Positions 1-6,066 of a stretch of 12,711 bases of DNA are shown here, in pieces. Source of the DNA: Pseudomonadota bacterium (GTDB lineage: Bacteria > Pseudomonadota > Alphaproteobacteria > Rhizobiales > Phreatobacteraceae); assembly GCA_023416965.1 (NCBI GenBank), contig JAEZGJ010000045.1, positions 1 through 12,711 of the forward strand, written 5' to 3'. Numbering within the stretch: position 1 is the first letter of the stretch; every line of letters begins with the position of its first letter. The notes below the pieces were generated by a model that saw only the letters and a list, made by a program, of their open reading frames with translations, was not told the DNA's origin and did no database searches. Position numbers and translations under genes: made by a program.

Positions 1-1
1 C

Positions 2-1447
2 GCACGCCCTGATCCGGCGCTGGCCGCCCACCTCGCGGCGGCGCTTGCCGACGACCTGCCGCTGCTGAAGCGCGACGGCGGCTTCGTGCGGCCCGGCTAC
101 CGTGACGGCCTCGACGAGACGCGGGCCCTGCGCGACGAGAGCCGCCGCGTCATCGCCTCGCTGCAGACCCGCTACGCCGAGGAGACCGGCATCCGCAGCC
201 TCAAGGTCAAGCACAACAACGTGCTCGGCTATTTCGTCGAGGTGGCGCAGCAGCACGGCGAGACCTTCCTCAAGGCGCCGCTCAACGAGACCTTCATCCA
301 CCGCCAGACCATGGCCGGGGCGATGCGCTTTTCGACCACCGAGCTCGGCCAGCTCGAGGCGAAGATCGCCGGAGCGGCCGACCGGGCCCTCGGCATCGAG
401 CTCGACATCTTCGCCGACCTCGCCCGCGCCGTGCTCGACCGCTCGGACGAGATCCGCGCCGCCGCAGGCGCCATCGCCGTGCTCGACGTCGCCGCCTCCA
501 ACGCTACCCTCGCCGCGGAGGAGGCCTGGTGCCGGCCGCTGGTGGACAATTCCCTCGCCTTCGCGGTGAAACAGGCGCGCCACCCCGTGGTGGAACAGGC
601 GATCCGCGGCCGCGCACCCTTCGTCGCCAATGACTGCGACCTTTCCGGTACCGACGGCAAGGGGCACGAGCCGCGCGGCCGCATCTGGCTGATCACCGGC
701 CCCAACATGGCCGGCAAGTCGACCTTCCTGCGCCAGAACGCCCTCGTCGCGGTTCTCGCCCAGGCCGGCGCCTTCGTGCCGGCGGCCTCGGCCCATATCG
801 GCATCGTCGACCGGCTCTTCTCCCGCGTCGGTGCCGCCGACGACCTTGCCCGCGGCCGCTCCACCTTCATGGTCGAGATGGTCGAGACGGCGGCCATCCT
901 CAACCAGTCGGGCCCGCGTGCCCTGGTCATCCTTGACGAGATCGGCCGCGGCACGGCGACCTTCGACGGGCTCTCGATCGCCTGGGCGGCGGTGGAGCAC
1001 CTGCACGAGACCAACCGCTGCCGGGCGCTCTTCGCCACCCATTTCCACGAGCTGACCGTCCTGTCGCGCCGCCTCGACCGGCTCTCCAACGCCACCATGC
1101 GGGTGAAGGAATGGCGCGGCGACGTCATCTTCCTGCACGAGGTGACGGAAGGCGCCGCCGACCGCTCCTACGGCATCCAGGTGGCCAAGCTCGCGGGACT
1201 TCCCGCCAGCGTAGTGGAGCGCGCCCGCCAGGTCCTCGCCGAACTCGAGGCGACCGACCGCTCCGCCCCGACGCGCCGCATGGTCGACGACCTGCCCCTC
1301 TTCGCCGCGGCGCCCCGACCAGTCGCGGCTCCCGCGCCCGATCCGGTCCTCGACCTCCTCGACGGCATGGACCCCGACGACATGACGCCGCGCGAGGCGC
1401 ACGAGGCGCTCTATGCGCTGAAGGCGCGGCGGCTCAGGTCGCCCTGA
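2..1447 (+). CDS. mutS: DNA mismatch repair protein MutS, C-terminal part (5' end outside the window)
   Basis: MutS recognises mismatches and insertion/deletion loops in newly replicated DNA and uses ATP to recruit MutL. The frame is open from base 2, so about 481 C-terminal residues are present; full-length MutS is usually 850-900 residues, so roughly the first 400 are missing. Visible in order are the lever/clamp region with LKVKHNNVLGYFVEV, the connector 'TFIHRQTMAGAMRFSTTEL', the ATPase Walker A GPNMAGKST (698-724), the STFMVEM segment that closes the partner's ATP site, Walker B VILDEIGRGT (from 926, acidic pair Asp-Glu), DGLSIAWA and the H-loop THFHEL. After the ATPase come a helix-turn-helix dimerisation part and an Ala/Pro-rich linker to a short C-terminal helical tail (PREAHEALYALKARR), as in long bacterial MutS. 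All key residues are intact. Its end overlaps the convergent membrane-protein gene by 14 nt. Identification is very secure. Confidence 0.97.
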   Translation, partial: ARPDPALAAHLAAALADDLPLLKRDGGFVRPGYRDGLDETRALRDESRRVIASLQTRYAEETGIRSLKVKHNNVLGYFVEVAQQHGETFLKAPLNETFIHRQTMAGAMRFSTTELGQLEAKIAGAADRALGIELDIFADLARAVLDRSDEIRAAAGAIAVLDVAASNATLAAEEAWCRPLVDNSLAFAVKQARHPVVEQAIRGRAPFVANDCDLSGTDGKGHEPRGRIWLITGPNMAGKSTFLRQNALVAVLAQAGAFVPAASAHIGIVDRLFSRVGAADDLARGRSTFMVEMVETAAILNQSGPRALVILDEIGRGTATFDGLSIAWAAVEHLHETNRCRALFATHFHELTVLSRRLDRLSNATMRVKEWRGDVIFLHEVTEGAADRSYGIQVAKLAGLPASVVERARQVLAELEATDRSAPTRRMVDDLPLFAAAPRPVAAPAPDPVLDLLDGMDPDDMTPREAHEALYALKARRLRSP

Positions 1448-2216
1448 CGCGGTTCAGCATCAGAAGCAGGGCCGACCAGCAAAGCGGGATGGCGAGGCCT
1501 ATGGCCATGCCGGTCCACACCTCGCCGCGCAGGGCGAAGAGATGCATGACCAGCAGATAGCCGGTGAAGCCGAAGATCATGGTCATGCCGTTGACGAAGG
1601 CGGCCGCCACGGCGGGGCCGCCGAGGCGCCGGTGCATCAGCAGGATGAAGCTGGAGAAGCTTGCCGGAAACAGCGCCGCCATGCCGGTTGCCGCAGGCCC
1701 CACCCGCTCCGACACGAGGATGACGCCGACCACGACCGAGACGACGATCGCGGCGCGCAGGGGAATGTCGAACCACCGCCGCCGCATGGCCGGCGGCTTT
1801 TCGCCGCCCCGCCAGGACCAGGTGATCGCGGCGGCCGCGGCGAAGACGACGAGGTTGAGCACGAGCGCCGAGCCGATGGTCCAGTCGAAGGCCTTCACCG
1901 CGAGGACGCCCGCGAGCCAGGCGGCCAGCATGCCGCAATAGGCAAGGGCGAGGCCGGCGCCGCGCCGGGCGAGAAAGGCATAGGCGAGCGCCGCCGGGAC
2001 GATGGCGACATTGCCGGCAAGGCTCGACAGGGCCGCGCGGGCGATGAAGGCCGCGTCGTGGTCCAGCGCCAGCAGCACATAGGCCGGACCGGTGGAGACC
2101 GGCAGGGCGAGGACCAGCGCGGCGATGAAGGGGCGCGACCGCTCGGCGATGAGCGAAGCGGCGACGACGATGATCGCGGTGGTCGCGGCCTTCAGGATGA
2201 GGGAGAGGAGGAACAC
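1434..2216 (-). CDS. Polytopic inner-membrane protein, family not recognised
   Basis: A 260-residue, strongly hydrophobic protein with about seven or eight predicted membrane segments and a basic loop 'GGEKPPAMRRRW' near the middle. I do not recognise a named family. The two halves resemble each other: an N-terminal stretch AIIVVAASLIAERSRPFIAA followed by LVLALPVST, and a C-terminal stretch AIVVSVVVGVILVSERVGPA followed by ALFPASFSS. The shared pattern is a hydrophobic helix, then Glu-Arg-x-x-Pro, then a helix ending in Pro-x-Ser. This suggests an internal duplication, as in several small transporter-like families. The start is a GTG at 2214-2216, chosen because it precedes the first hydrophobic helix; no good Shine-Dalgarno sequence is visible. 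It lies 68 nt downstream of the TPR gene and converges on mutS with a 14-nt overlap. Transport of a small molecule is conceivable, but no substrate can be inferred. Confidence 0.82.
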   Translation of the reverse strand: MFLLSLILKAATTAIIVVAASLIAERSRPFIAALVLALPVSTGPAYVLLALDHDAAFIARAALSSLAGNVAIVPAALAYAFLARRGAGLALAYCGMLAAWLAGVLAVKAFDWTIGSALVLNLVVFAAAAAITWSWRGGEKPPAMRRRWFDIPLRAAIVVSVVVGVILVSERVGPAATGMAALFPASFSSFILLMHRRLGGPAVAAAFVNGMTMIFGFTGYLLVMHLFALRGEVWTGMAIGLAIPLCWSALLLMLNRVRAT

Positions 2217-2284
2217 GGGGTTCGGGGCACGCCGGCGGGAGGGACCCGAGCCTTATCCTCTTCCGGCGCGCCGGGGCAGGCGTC

Positions 2285-2842
2285 TCAGTGCAGGACGCGC
2301 CCGCCATTGGCGTGCATCTCGGCGACGAGGGCGGCGACCCCCTCCAGATGCGGGTTCACCGCCAGAGCCGCCTCGAAGGCGATCAGCGCCTCCATCTCGC
2401 GGCCGTGGCGCAGGCAGATCTGCGCGAAGCCGGAGAGCGCGCCGAAATGGCGCGGCTCGCGCTTCAGCGCCTCCATCACGTCGCGCACCGCATAGGCGTC
2501 GTCCCCGCGGATGAAGTTCAGCGTGGCGCGCTTGTTCCAGGCCTCCGACCATTCCGGGCGGGCATCGACCAGCGCGTCGAGCACCAGCTGGGCGACGTCG
2601 TAATCCTTCAGCGCGATGGCATTGATCGCCTGTTCCATCGCCTCGTCGGCATAGTCGTCCTCGTGATTGGTCCAGATCGCCCAGATCAGGTCCTGCAGCT
2701 CATAGGCGGGCTGGCGCGGCTTGAACCGCGCGAGGTCGCGGAACAGGGCGTCGAGCCGCTTCGGCTGGCTCTCCGCCGGCTTCATGGCGTCGAGCTTCAG
2801 CACGAGCTGCAGGCATTCGTCGAAGGCGATCCGCTCGGACAC
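2285..2842 (-). CDS. Small TPR-repeat protein
   Basis: A 185-residue soluble protein with no signal peptide or membrane segment. From about residue 70 it forms three consecutive 34-residue TPR-like helix pairs: one around KDYDVAQLVLDALVDARPEW, one around RGDDAYAVRDVMEALKREPR, and one around HGREMEALIAFEAALAVNPH, each ending in the typical Pro. TPRs mediate protein-protein contacts, so a scaffold or partner-binding role is likely, but no partner is indicated. The N-terminal 65 residues are charged and helical and contain Trp-rich 'LIWAIWTNHEDDY'. The GTG start at 2840-2842 is supported by GGAG five nucleotides upstream. The gene is 123 nt from the binding-protein gene on the same strand, with an inverted repeat in the gap (2866-2884), so it may have its own transcript. 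TPR assignment is good; function is unknown. Confidence 0.88.
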   Translation of the reverse strand: MSERIAFDECLQLVLKLDAMKPAESQPKRLDALFRDLARFKPRQPAYELQDLIWAIWTNHEDDYADEAMEQAINAIALKDYDVAQLVLDALVDARPEWSEAWNKRATLNFIRGDDAYAVRDVMEALKREPRHFGALSGFAQICLRHGREMEALIAFEAALAVNPHLEGVAALVAEMHANGGRVLH

Positions 2843-2865
2843 GCTGTCTCCGCTCTGGCATCGGT

Positions 2866-2884
2866 CGGGACCTTGTCGGTCCCG
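2866..2884. repeat. Perfect 7-bp inverted repeat between the binding-protein and TPR genes
   Basis: CGGGACC (2866-2872) and GGTCCCG (2878-2884) are perfect inverted arms around a 5-nt loop, 24 nt before the TPR gene start. A hairpin here could end transcription from the binding-protein gene or act as an operator. No T-run follows on the minus strand, so a canonical intrinsic terminator is not supported. Nearby CCGCC/GGCGG (2938-2953) forms a second, weaker hairpin about 12 nt past the binding-protein stop codon. Confidence 0.4.
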
Positions 2885-2965
2885 GCCAGTCTATCTGGGC
2901 ACGCCCCGCCGGCAAGCCGTGAGCGGGCAAATCTGGCCGCCAATTGCGGCGGTTCGGTGCCCGTC

Positions 2966-3772
2966 TCAGCGCGCGAGGCCGGCGCGCGCCTCCTCCAGGA
3001 GGCGGAAGGCCGCGAGGAAGCCGGGTCCCGGGCAGAGCGTCAGAGCATCCGGCACGACGACGCGCCTGCCGGGCGGATAGAGCCGGGCGAGCGCGGGATG
3101 GGCGAGGAGCGCCGCACCCTGGTCGGCGGCGCCGGGAGCCCCTTCGCCGAGAATCAGCACGTCGGGGCGCCGCGCCACCACCGTTTCCAGGCTGACGAAG
3201 CCGCCGAGCCCCGTCGCCGGGGCCGCGTGGGCAAAGCCGGCGCGCGCCGCGAGCTCGCCGAGGATCGAGTTCGGTCCCGCCGCATAGCCGCGCCGCTCGT
3301 AGGGCAGGGCCGAGACGGTCGTCCCGCCCCCGGCCGCCGGCAGGTCGAGCGCCCGCGCCAGGGCTTCCCCGCGTTCGGGGTGCCCGAGCAGCGCGGCCGT
3401 GTGCCGCACCAGGGCCGCCGCTTCCGCCAGCGATGTCGGCAGGGGCAGGCGCTCCACCCTGAGGCCCCGGGCGGCGAGGACACGCCCCGTGCCGAGCCGG
3501 TCCAGCGGGCCGAGCAGGACGAGATCGGGCTGGAGGGCGAGCGCCTCCTCTGCCGTGCCGCCGGTCTGCGGCAGGCCGCGCGCCACCTCCGCCGCCGCCG
3601 ACACGGTGGCGTCCCGGGCGAGCGAGGAGAGGGCGGCAATCTGGTCTCGGTCGGCCAGCGCCATGACGAGCTGGTCGGCGCAGAGGTTGAGGGAGACGAC
3701 GCGTCGCGGGGACGCCTCGGCGAGGCCGAGCCACGCCGCCATCAGGCAGGCGGAGACGGCGAGGCGTCTCAC
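2966..3772 (-). CDS. Periplasmic Fe3+-siderophore/cobalamin-type substrate-binding protein (orphan)
   Basis: A 268-residue class III periplasmic binding protein (BtuF/FepB/FhuD fold, Peripla_BP_2). An N-terminal signal peptide is visible: MRR, a hydrophobic stretch, then probable cleavage after AEA around residue 20. The mature protein opens with RRVVSLNLCADQLVMALADR, the usual first strand and helix of this family. Later hallmarks are 'GGTAEEALALQPDLVLLG', the long inter-lobe helix around AEAAALVRHTAALLGHPERG, and the second-lobe strand VSLETVVARRPDVLILGEGA. These proteins bring a metal chelate (cobalamin, heme or ferric siderophore) to an ABC permease. No permease, ATPase or TonB receptor gene is present here, so the substrate is undetermined. 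The GTG start shares the GTGA tetranucleotide with the ptsN stop, implying translational coupling to ptsN. VSAC at residues 6-9 resembles a lipobox but follows too short a hydrophobic stretch. Confidence 0.85.
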   Translation of the reverse strand: MRRLAVSACLMAAWLGLAEASPRRVVSLNLCADQLVMALADRDQIAALSSLARDATVSAAAEVARGLPQTGGTAEEALALQPDLVLLGPLDRLGTGRVLAARGLRVERLPLPTSLAEAAALVRHTAALLGHPERGEALARALDLPAAGGGTTVSALPYERRGYAAGPNSILGELAARAGFAHAAPATGLGGFVSLETVVARRPDVLILGEGAPGAADQGAALLAHPALARLYPPGRRVVVPDALTLCPGPGFLAAFRLLEEARAGLAR

Positions 3773-4233
3773 GCCGCGTGCGTTTCCGGCGGGCTGGCGA
3801 GGAGGGCGCGCAGCGTCGCCTCGTCGCGGGCGTTGCGCAGCTTCTGCACATTGCCGGGGTCGCGCGTGAGCCGGGCGATTCGCGACAGCGCCTTCAGGTG
3901 GTCCGCCCCGGCGCCCTCGGGCGCCAGAAGCGTGAAGACGAGGTCCACCGGCTGGCCGTCGATGGCGTCGAAATCCACCGGCCGCTCCAGCCGCGCAAAA
4001 AGCCCGAAGACCCGCTCGAGCTTCGGGAGCTTGCCGTGGGGAATGGCGATTCCGCTGCCGGCGCCTGTCGAGCCGAGGGTCTCACGCTCGTTCAGCGTGT
4101 CGAAAATGTCCTGGGCCGGCCTGCCGGTCAGGGCGGCCGCACGGGCGGCGAGTTCCTGGAGCAGATGCTTCTTCGAGGTCGCCCTGAGGGCGGGAATGAT
4201 CGCGCCTTCGGCAATGATGTCTGGAAGCGGCAT
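3769..4233 (-). CDS. ptsN: Nitrogen phosphotransferase system EIIA component
   Basis: PtsN (EIIA-Ntr) is the terminal phosphoryl acceptor of the PtsP-NPr-PtsN chain. Its phosphorylation state regulates potassium uptake, nitrogen/carbon balance and some ABC transporters. From the chosen start it has 154 residues, typical for the family. The active-site histidine is His66 in GIAIPHGK; 'LNERETLGSTGAGSGIAIPH' and the later PVDLVFTLLAPEGAGADHLK are classic family motifs. I chose ATG 4233 (MPLPDIIAEGAI) because family members begin at this point and GAAGG lies seven nucleotides upstream. An in-frame ATG at 4281 with its own GGAG would add 16 residues (MAGPDESVRVLSEKAA) and cannot be excluded. The gene is 81 nt downstream of hpf, matching the conserved hpf-ptsN pairing. 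Its stop overlaps the next gene's GTG by 4 nt. Confidence 0.95.
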   Translation of the reverse strand: MPLPDIIAEGAIIPALRATSKKHLLQELAARAAALTGRPAQDIFDTLNERETLGSTGAGSGIAIPHGKLPKLERVFGLFARLERPVDFDAIDGQPVDLVFTLLAPEGAGADHLKALSRIARLTRDPGNVQKLRNARDEATLRALLASPPETHAA

Positions 4234-4314
4234 GGCTGCCTTCTCGGATAGGACGCGGACCGATTCGTCAGGGCCCGCCATTAAACTCCATGCAATGACG
4301 GTGCCATGACGCGC

Positions 4315-4905
4315 TCAGGCGGAGCCGTTCGCCACGGCTGGCGGGTCGATCCAACCCACATGGCCATCCGCGCGCCTGTAGACCACATTCACGCGCCCGT
4401 GAACAGCGTGGTGGAAGACGAGGGCCGCGGCGCCGGTCAGGTCGAGCTCCAGGACGGCGTCCGCCACCGTCATGCGCCGCATGGACGAGGTCTGCTCGGC
4501 GATGATGACCGGCTCGAAGGCGCCGCCGTTCCCCTCGTCATCCGGCTCCTCCCTCGGAGCCTCGATGACGACATAGGGCATCTCGATGCCGGCCGGCTGG
4601 GCATGGTGCCCGGCGCGGTCCTTCAGCCGGCGGGCATAGCGCCGGAGGCGCTTCTCGATCCGCTCCACGCCGAGGTCGCAGGCGGCATAGGCGTCCGGCG
4701 CGAAGGCTTCCGCCTGAAGGGACATTCCCGTGGGCAGATGGAGGGCGGCGATGGTGCGGAAGCCGTGCGCCTCCTTTTCCACGGTGACGTGGCCCGTCAC
4801 CCGCCCGTCGATATAGCGCTGCGCCGCCTCGTTCACCCGTCCGGCGATCCTGTCGCGGAGCGCCTCGCCGATATCGAGATTCTTGCCGGAAATGCGCAGA
4901 GCCAT
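4315..4905 (-). CDS. hpf: Ribosome hibernation promoting factor, long form
   Basis: Long HPF binds the decoding centre of the 30S subunit in stationary phase and, through its C-terminal domain, dimerises 70S ribosomes into inactive 100S particles. The protein is 196 residues, the size of the long form. The N-terminal domain (about 1-105) begins MALRISGKNLDIGEALRDRI and carries the basic patch RIEKRLRRYARRLKDR. A Glu/Asp-rich linker follows (APREEPDDEGNGG). The C-terminal dimerisation domain includes 'SSMRRMTVADAVLELDLTGA', FHHAVHGRVNVVYRRADGH and GWIDP. ATG 4905 is chosen over an in-frame ATG 99 nt upstream because it matches the family N-terminus and has a strong GGAGGAG four nucleotides before it. 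ptsN follows. In alphaproteobacteria this pair usually lies just after rpoN, but here the upstream neighbour is a permease gene. Confidence 0.95.
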   Translation of the reverse strand: MALRISGKNLDIGEALRDRIAGRVNEAAQRYIDGRVTGHVTVEKEAHGFRTIAALHLPTGMSLQAEAFAPDAYAACDLGVERIEKRLRRYARRLKDRAGHHAQPAGIEMPYVVIEAPREEPDDEGNGGAFEPVIIAEQTSSMRRMTVADAVLELDLTGAAALVFHHAVHGRVNVVYRRADGHVGWIDPPAVANGSA

Positions 4906-4976
4906 GGGGCTCCTCCGATGTTCTGTTCGATCCGGCGCCGCCGAACGGCGACGCTTCGAAGCCTTCTTCTTATGGT

Positions 4977-4999
4977 CCAAGGGGTAAGGACTGCCTTGG
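4977..4999. repeat. CCAAGG-N11-CCTTGG inverted repeat upstream of hpf
   Basis: Arms CCAAGG (4977-4982) and CCTTGG (4994-4999) are perfectly complementary around 11 nt and lie 72-94 nt before the hpf start. The spacing, about one helical turn and a half between arm centres, suits a dimeric regulator, but six-base arms also occur by chance. Confidence 0.3.
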
Positions 5000-5063
5000 C
5001 ACAAGTCAATGCGACCGGCCGTCCATGACGCTCGGGAATCCCCCCGGAGCGGAGCGGTGGATA

Positions 5064-5088
5064 TCCGTTAAGCAACTGGAATAACGGA
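5064..5088. repeat. TCCGTTA-N11-TAACGGA inverted repeat in an AT-rich patch
   Basis: Perfect 7-bp arms TCCGTTA (5064-5070) and TAACGGA (5082-5088) flank an 11-nt spacer. On the plus strand a T-rich stretch (TATTTTTATT) follows directly, so it resembles a plus-strand terminator although no plus-strand gene ends here. On the minus strand it lies about 60-85 nt beyond the permease stop and about 160-185 nt before hpf, so it may instead be a regulator-binding site. Confidence 0.4.
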
Positions 5089-5148
5089 GTATTTTTATTC
5101 ACTGCCGACGTCGGTGTCGCGGCGCGAGGAAGGCCGCGCGGTGCCCGT

Positions 5149-6066
5149 TCAGCGGTCGGGGACGAAAGGCGTGCCGAGGGCGGCCGGGGCCTGTGCCTCG
5201 CCCCGCCGCCGGAGGCTGATGACGACGAGAACGGCGATGGTCGCAAGATAGGGCAGGGCCGACATGGCCTGGCTCGGAATGCCCCAGCCGCGCGCCTGGG
5301 CGTGGAGCTGCAGCACCGTGACGCCGCCGAAGAGATAGGCGCCGATCACCGCCCGCAGCGGCAGCCAGCCGGCGAAGACGACGATGGCGAGCGCAATCCA
5401 GCCGCGCCCCGCCGTCATGCCCGGCGACCAGAAGGGCGTGTAGGCGAGCGAGAGATAGGCGCCGGCGAGGCCGGCGCAGCCGCCGCCGAACAGCACGGCA
5501 ATGAAGCGGATCCGCAGCACCGGGTAGCCCAGCGCATGGGCGGCGCCGTGGCTCTCCCCCACGGCGCGCAGCACGAGGCCCGCCCGCGTCTTCCACAGGA
5601 ACCACCAGACGCCTGCCGCCAGCAGCGCCGAGGCATAGACGATGGGGTCTTGGGCGAAGAGCACCTTGCCGACCACCGGCAGGTCGGAGAGCCATGGGAC
5701 CGCGATCTTGGCGAGCGGATCGCGCCGCGCGCCGACGAAGTCGCGGCCGATCAGGCCCGACAGGCCGATGCCGAGGATGGTCAGCGCCAGTCCCGTCGCC
5801 ACCTGGTTGGCCGCCAGGCCCAGGGCGAGCGCTGCGAAGACGGCGGCGAGGATCATGCCCGCCGCGATCCCTGCCAGGACCCCGACGAGGGTGGAGCCGG
5901 TGAGGACGGCGGCGGCGAAGCCGGTGGCGGCGCCGACGATCATCATCCCCTCGACGCCAAGGTTGAGGACGCCGGAACGCTCCACGACCAGTTCGCCCAG
6001 CGCGGCAATGAGCAGCGGCGTCGCGGCGGTGATGATCGTGAGGAGGATGGCTTCCGTCATGCCCAT
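5149..6066 (-). CDS. Nucleoside/purine-type ABC transporter, second permease subunit
   Basis: A 305-residue hydrophobic permease of the BPD_transp_2 family, the NupQ/YufQ-like partner in BmpA-type nucleoside importers. It starts MGMTEAILLTIITAATPLLI and soon carries the family signature SGVLNLGVEGMMIVGAATGF. The middle has the cytoplasmic coupling segment RAVGESHGAAHALGYPVLRI, and a later stretch is AYLSLAYTPFWSPGMTAGRGW, typical of this subfamily. About eight to nine membrane segments are evident. ATG 6066 is preferred over ATG 6060 because GAGGG lies seven nucleotides upstream; its A is also the last base of the upstream permease's TGA (TGATG), indicating translational coupling. It forms the translocation pore with the preceding permease, driven by the two-domain ATPase. 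It is the last gene of the unit. Confidence 0.93.
   Translation of the reverse strand: MGMTEAILLTIITAATPLLIAALGELVVERSGVLNLGVEGMMIVGAATGFAAAVLTGSTLVGVLAGIAAGMILAAVFAALALGLAANQVATGLALTILGIGLSGLIGRDFVGARRDPLAKIAVPWLSDLPVVGKVLFAQDPIVYASALLAAGVWWFLWKTRAGLVLRAVGESHGAAHALGYPVLRIRFIAVLFGGGCAGLAGAYLSLAYTPFWSPGMTAGRGWIALAIVVFAGWLPLRAVIGAYLFGGVTVLQLHAQARGWGIPSQAMSALPYLATIAVLVVISLRRRGEAQAPAALGTPFVPDR

Larger units (their letters stand above)
4906..5148. promoter_or_regulatory. Intergenic region likely holding the hpf-ptsN promoter
   Basis: This 243-bp gap is partly AT-richer than its surroundings (notably 5061-5100). On the minus strand a TTGACT box (5009-5004) could be a -35 element, but the hexamer at 17-nt spacing (TACCCC) is a poor -10, so no promoter is assigned firmly. 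Two inverted repeats with 11-nt spacers are listed separately. No convincing intrinsic terminator for the upstream permease was found. The location implies that hpf expression starts here. Confidence 0.4.

Noticed and set aside
2263..2274. A 12-bp perfect palindrome, CCGGCGCGCCGG, between the TPR and membrane-protein genes
   Set aside because: It has no loop, no following T-run and is made only of C and G, so it is expected by chance in this composition. It is weak evidence for a terminator.
2288..4309. A long plus-strand open frame of 673 codons
   Set aside because: It is the antisense shadow of the TPR, binding-protein and ptsN genes, which show clear family motifs. Long shadow frames are expected at this GC content.
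4994..5014. A plus-strand sigma-54-like site, TTGGCAC followed by TGC
   Set aside because: The GG-to-GC spacing is 11 instead of 10 nucleotides, and it points away from hpf toward no plus-strand gene.
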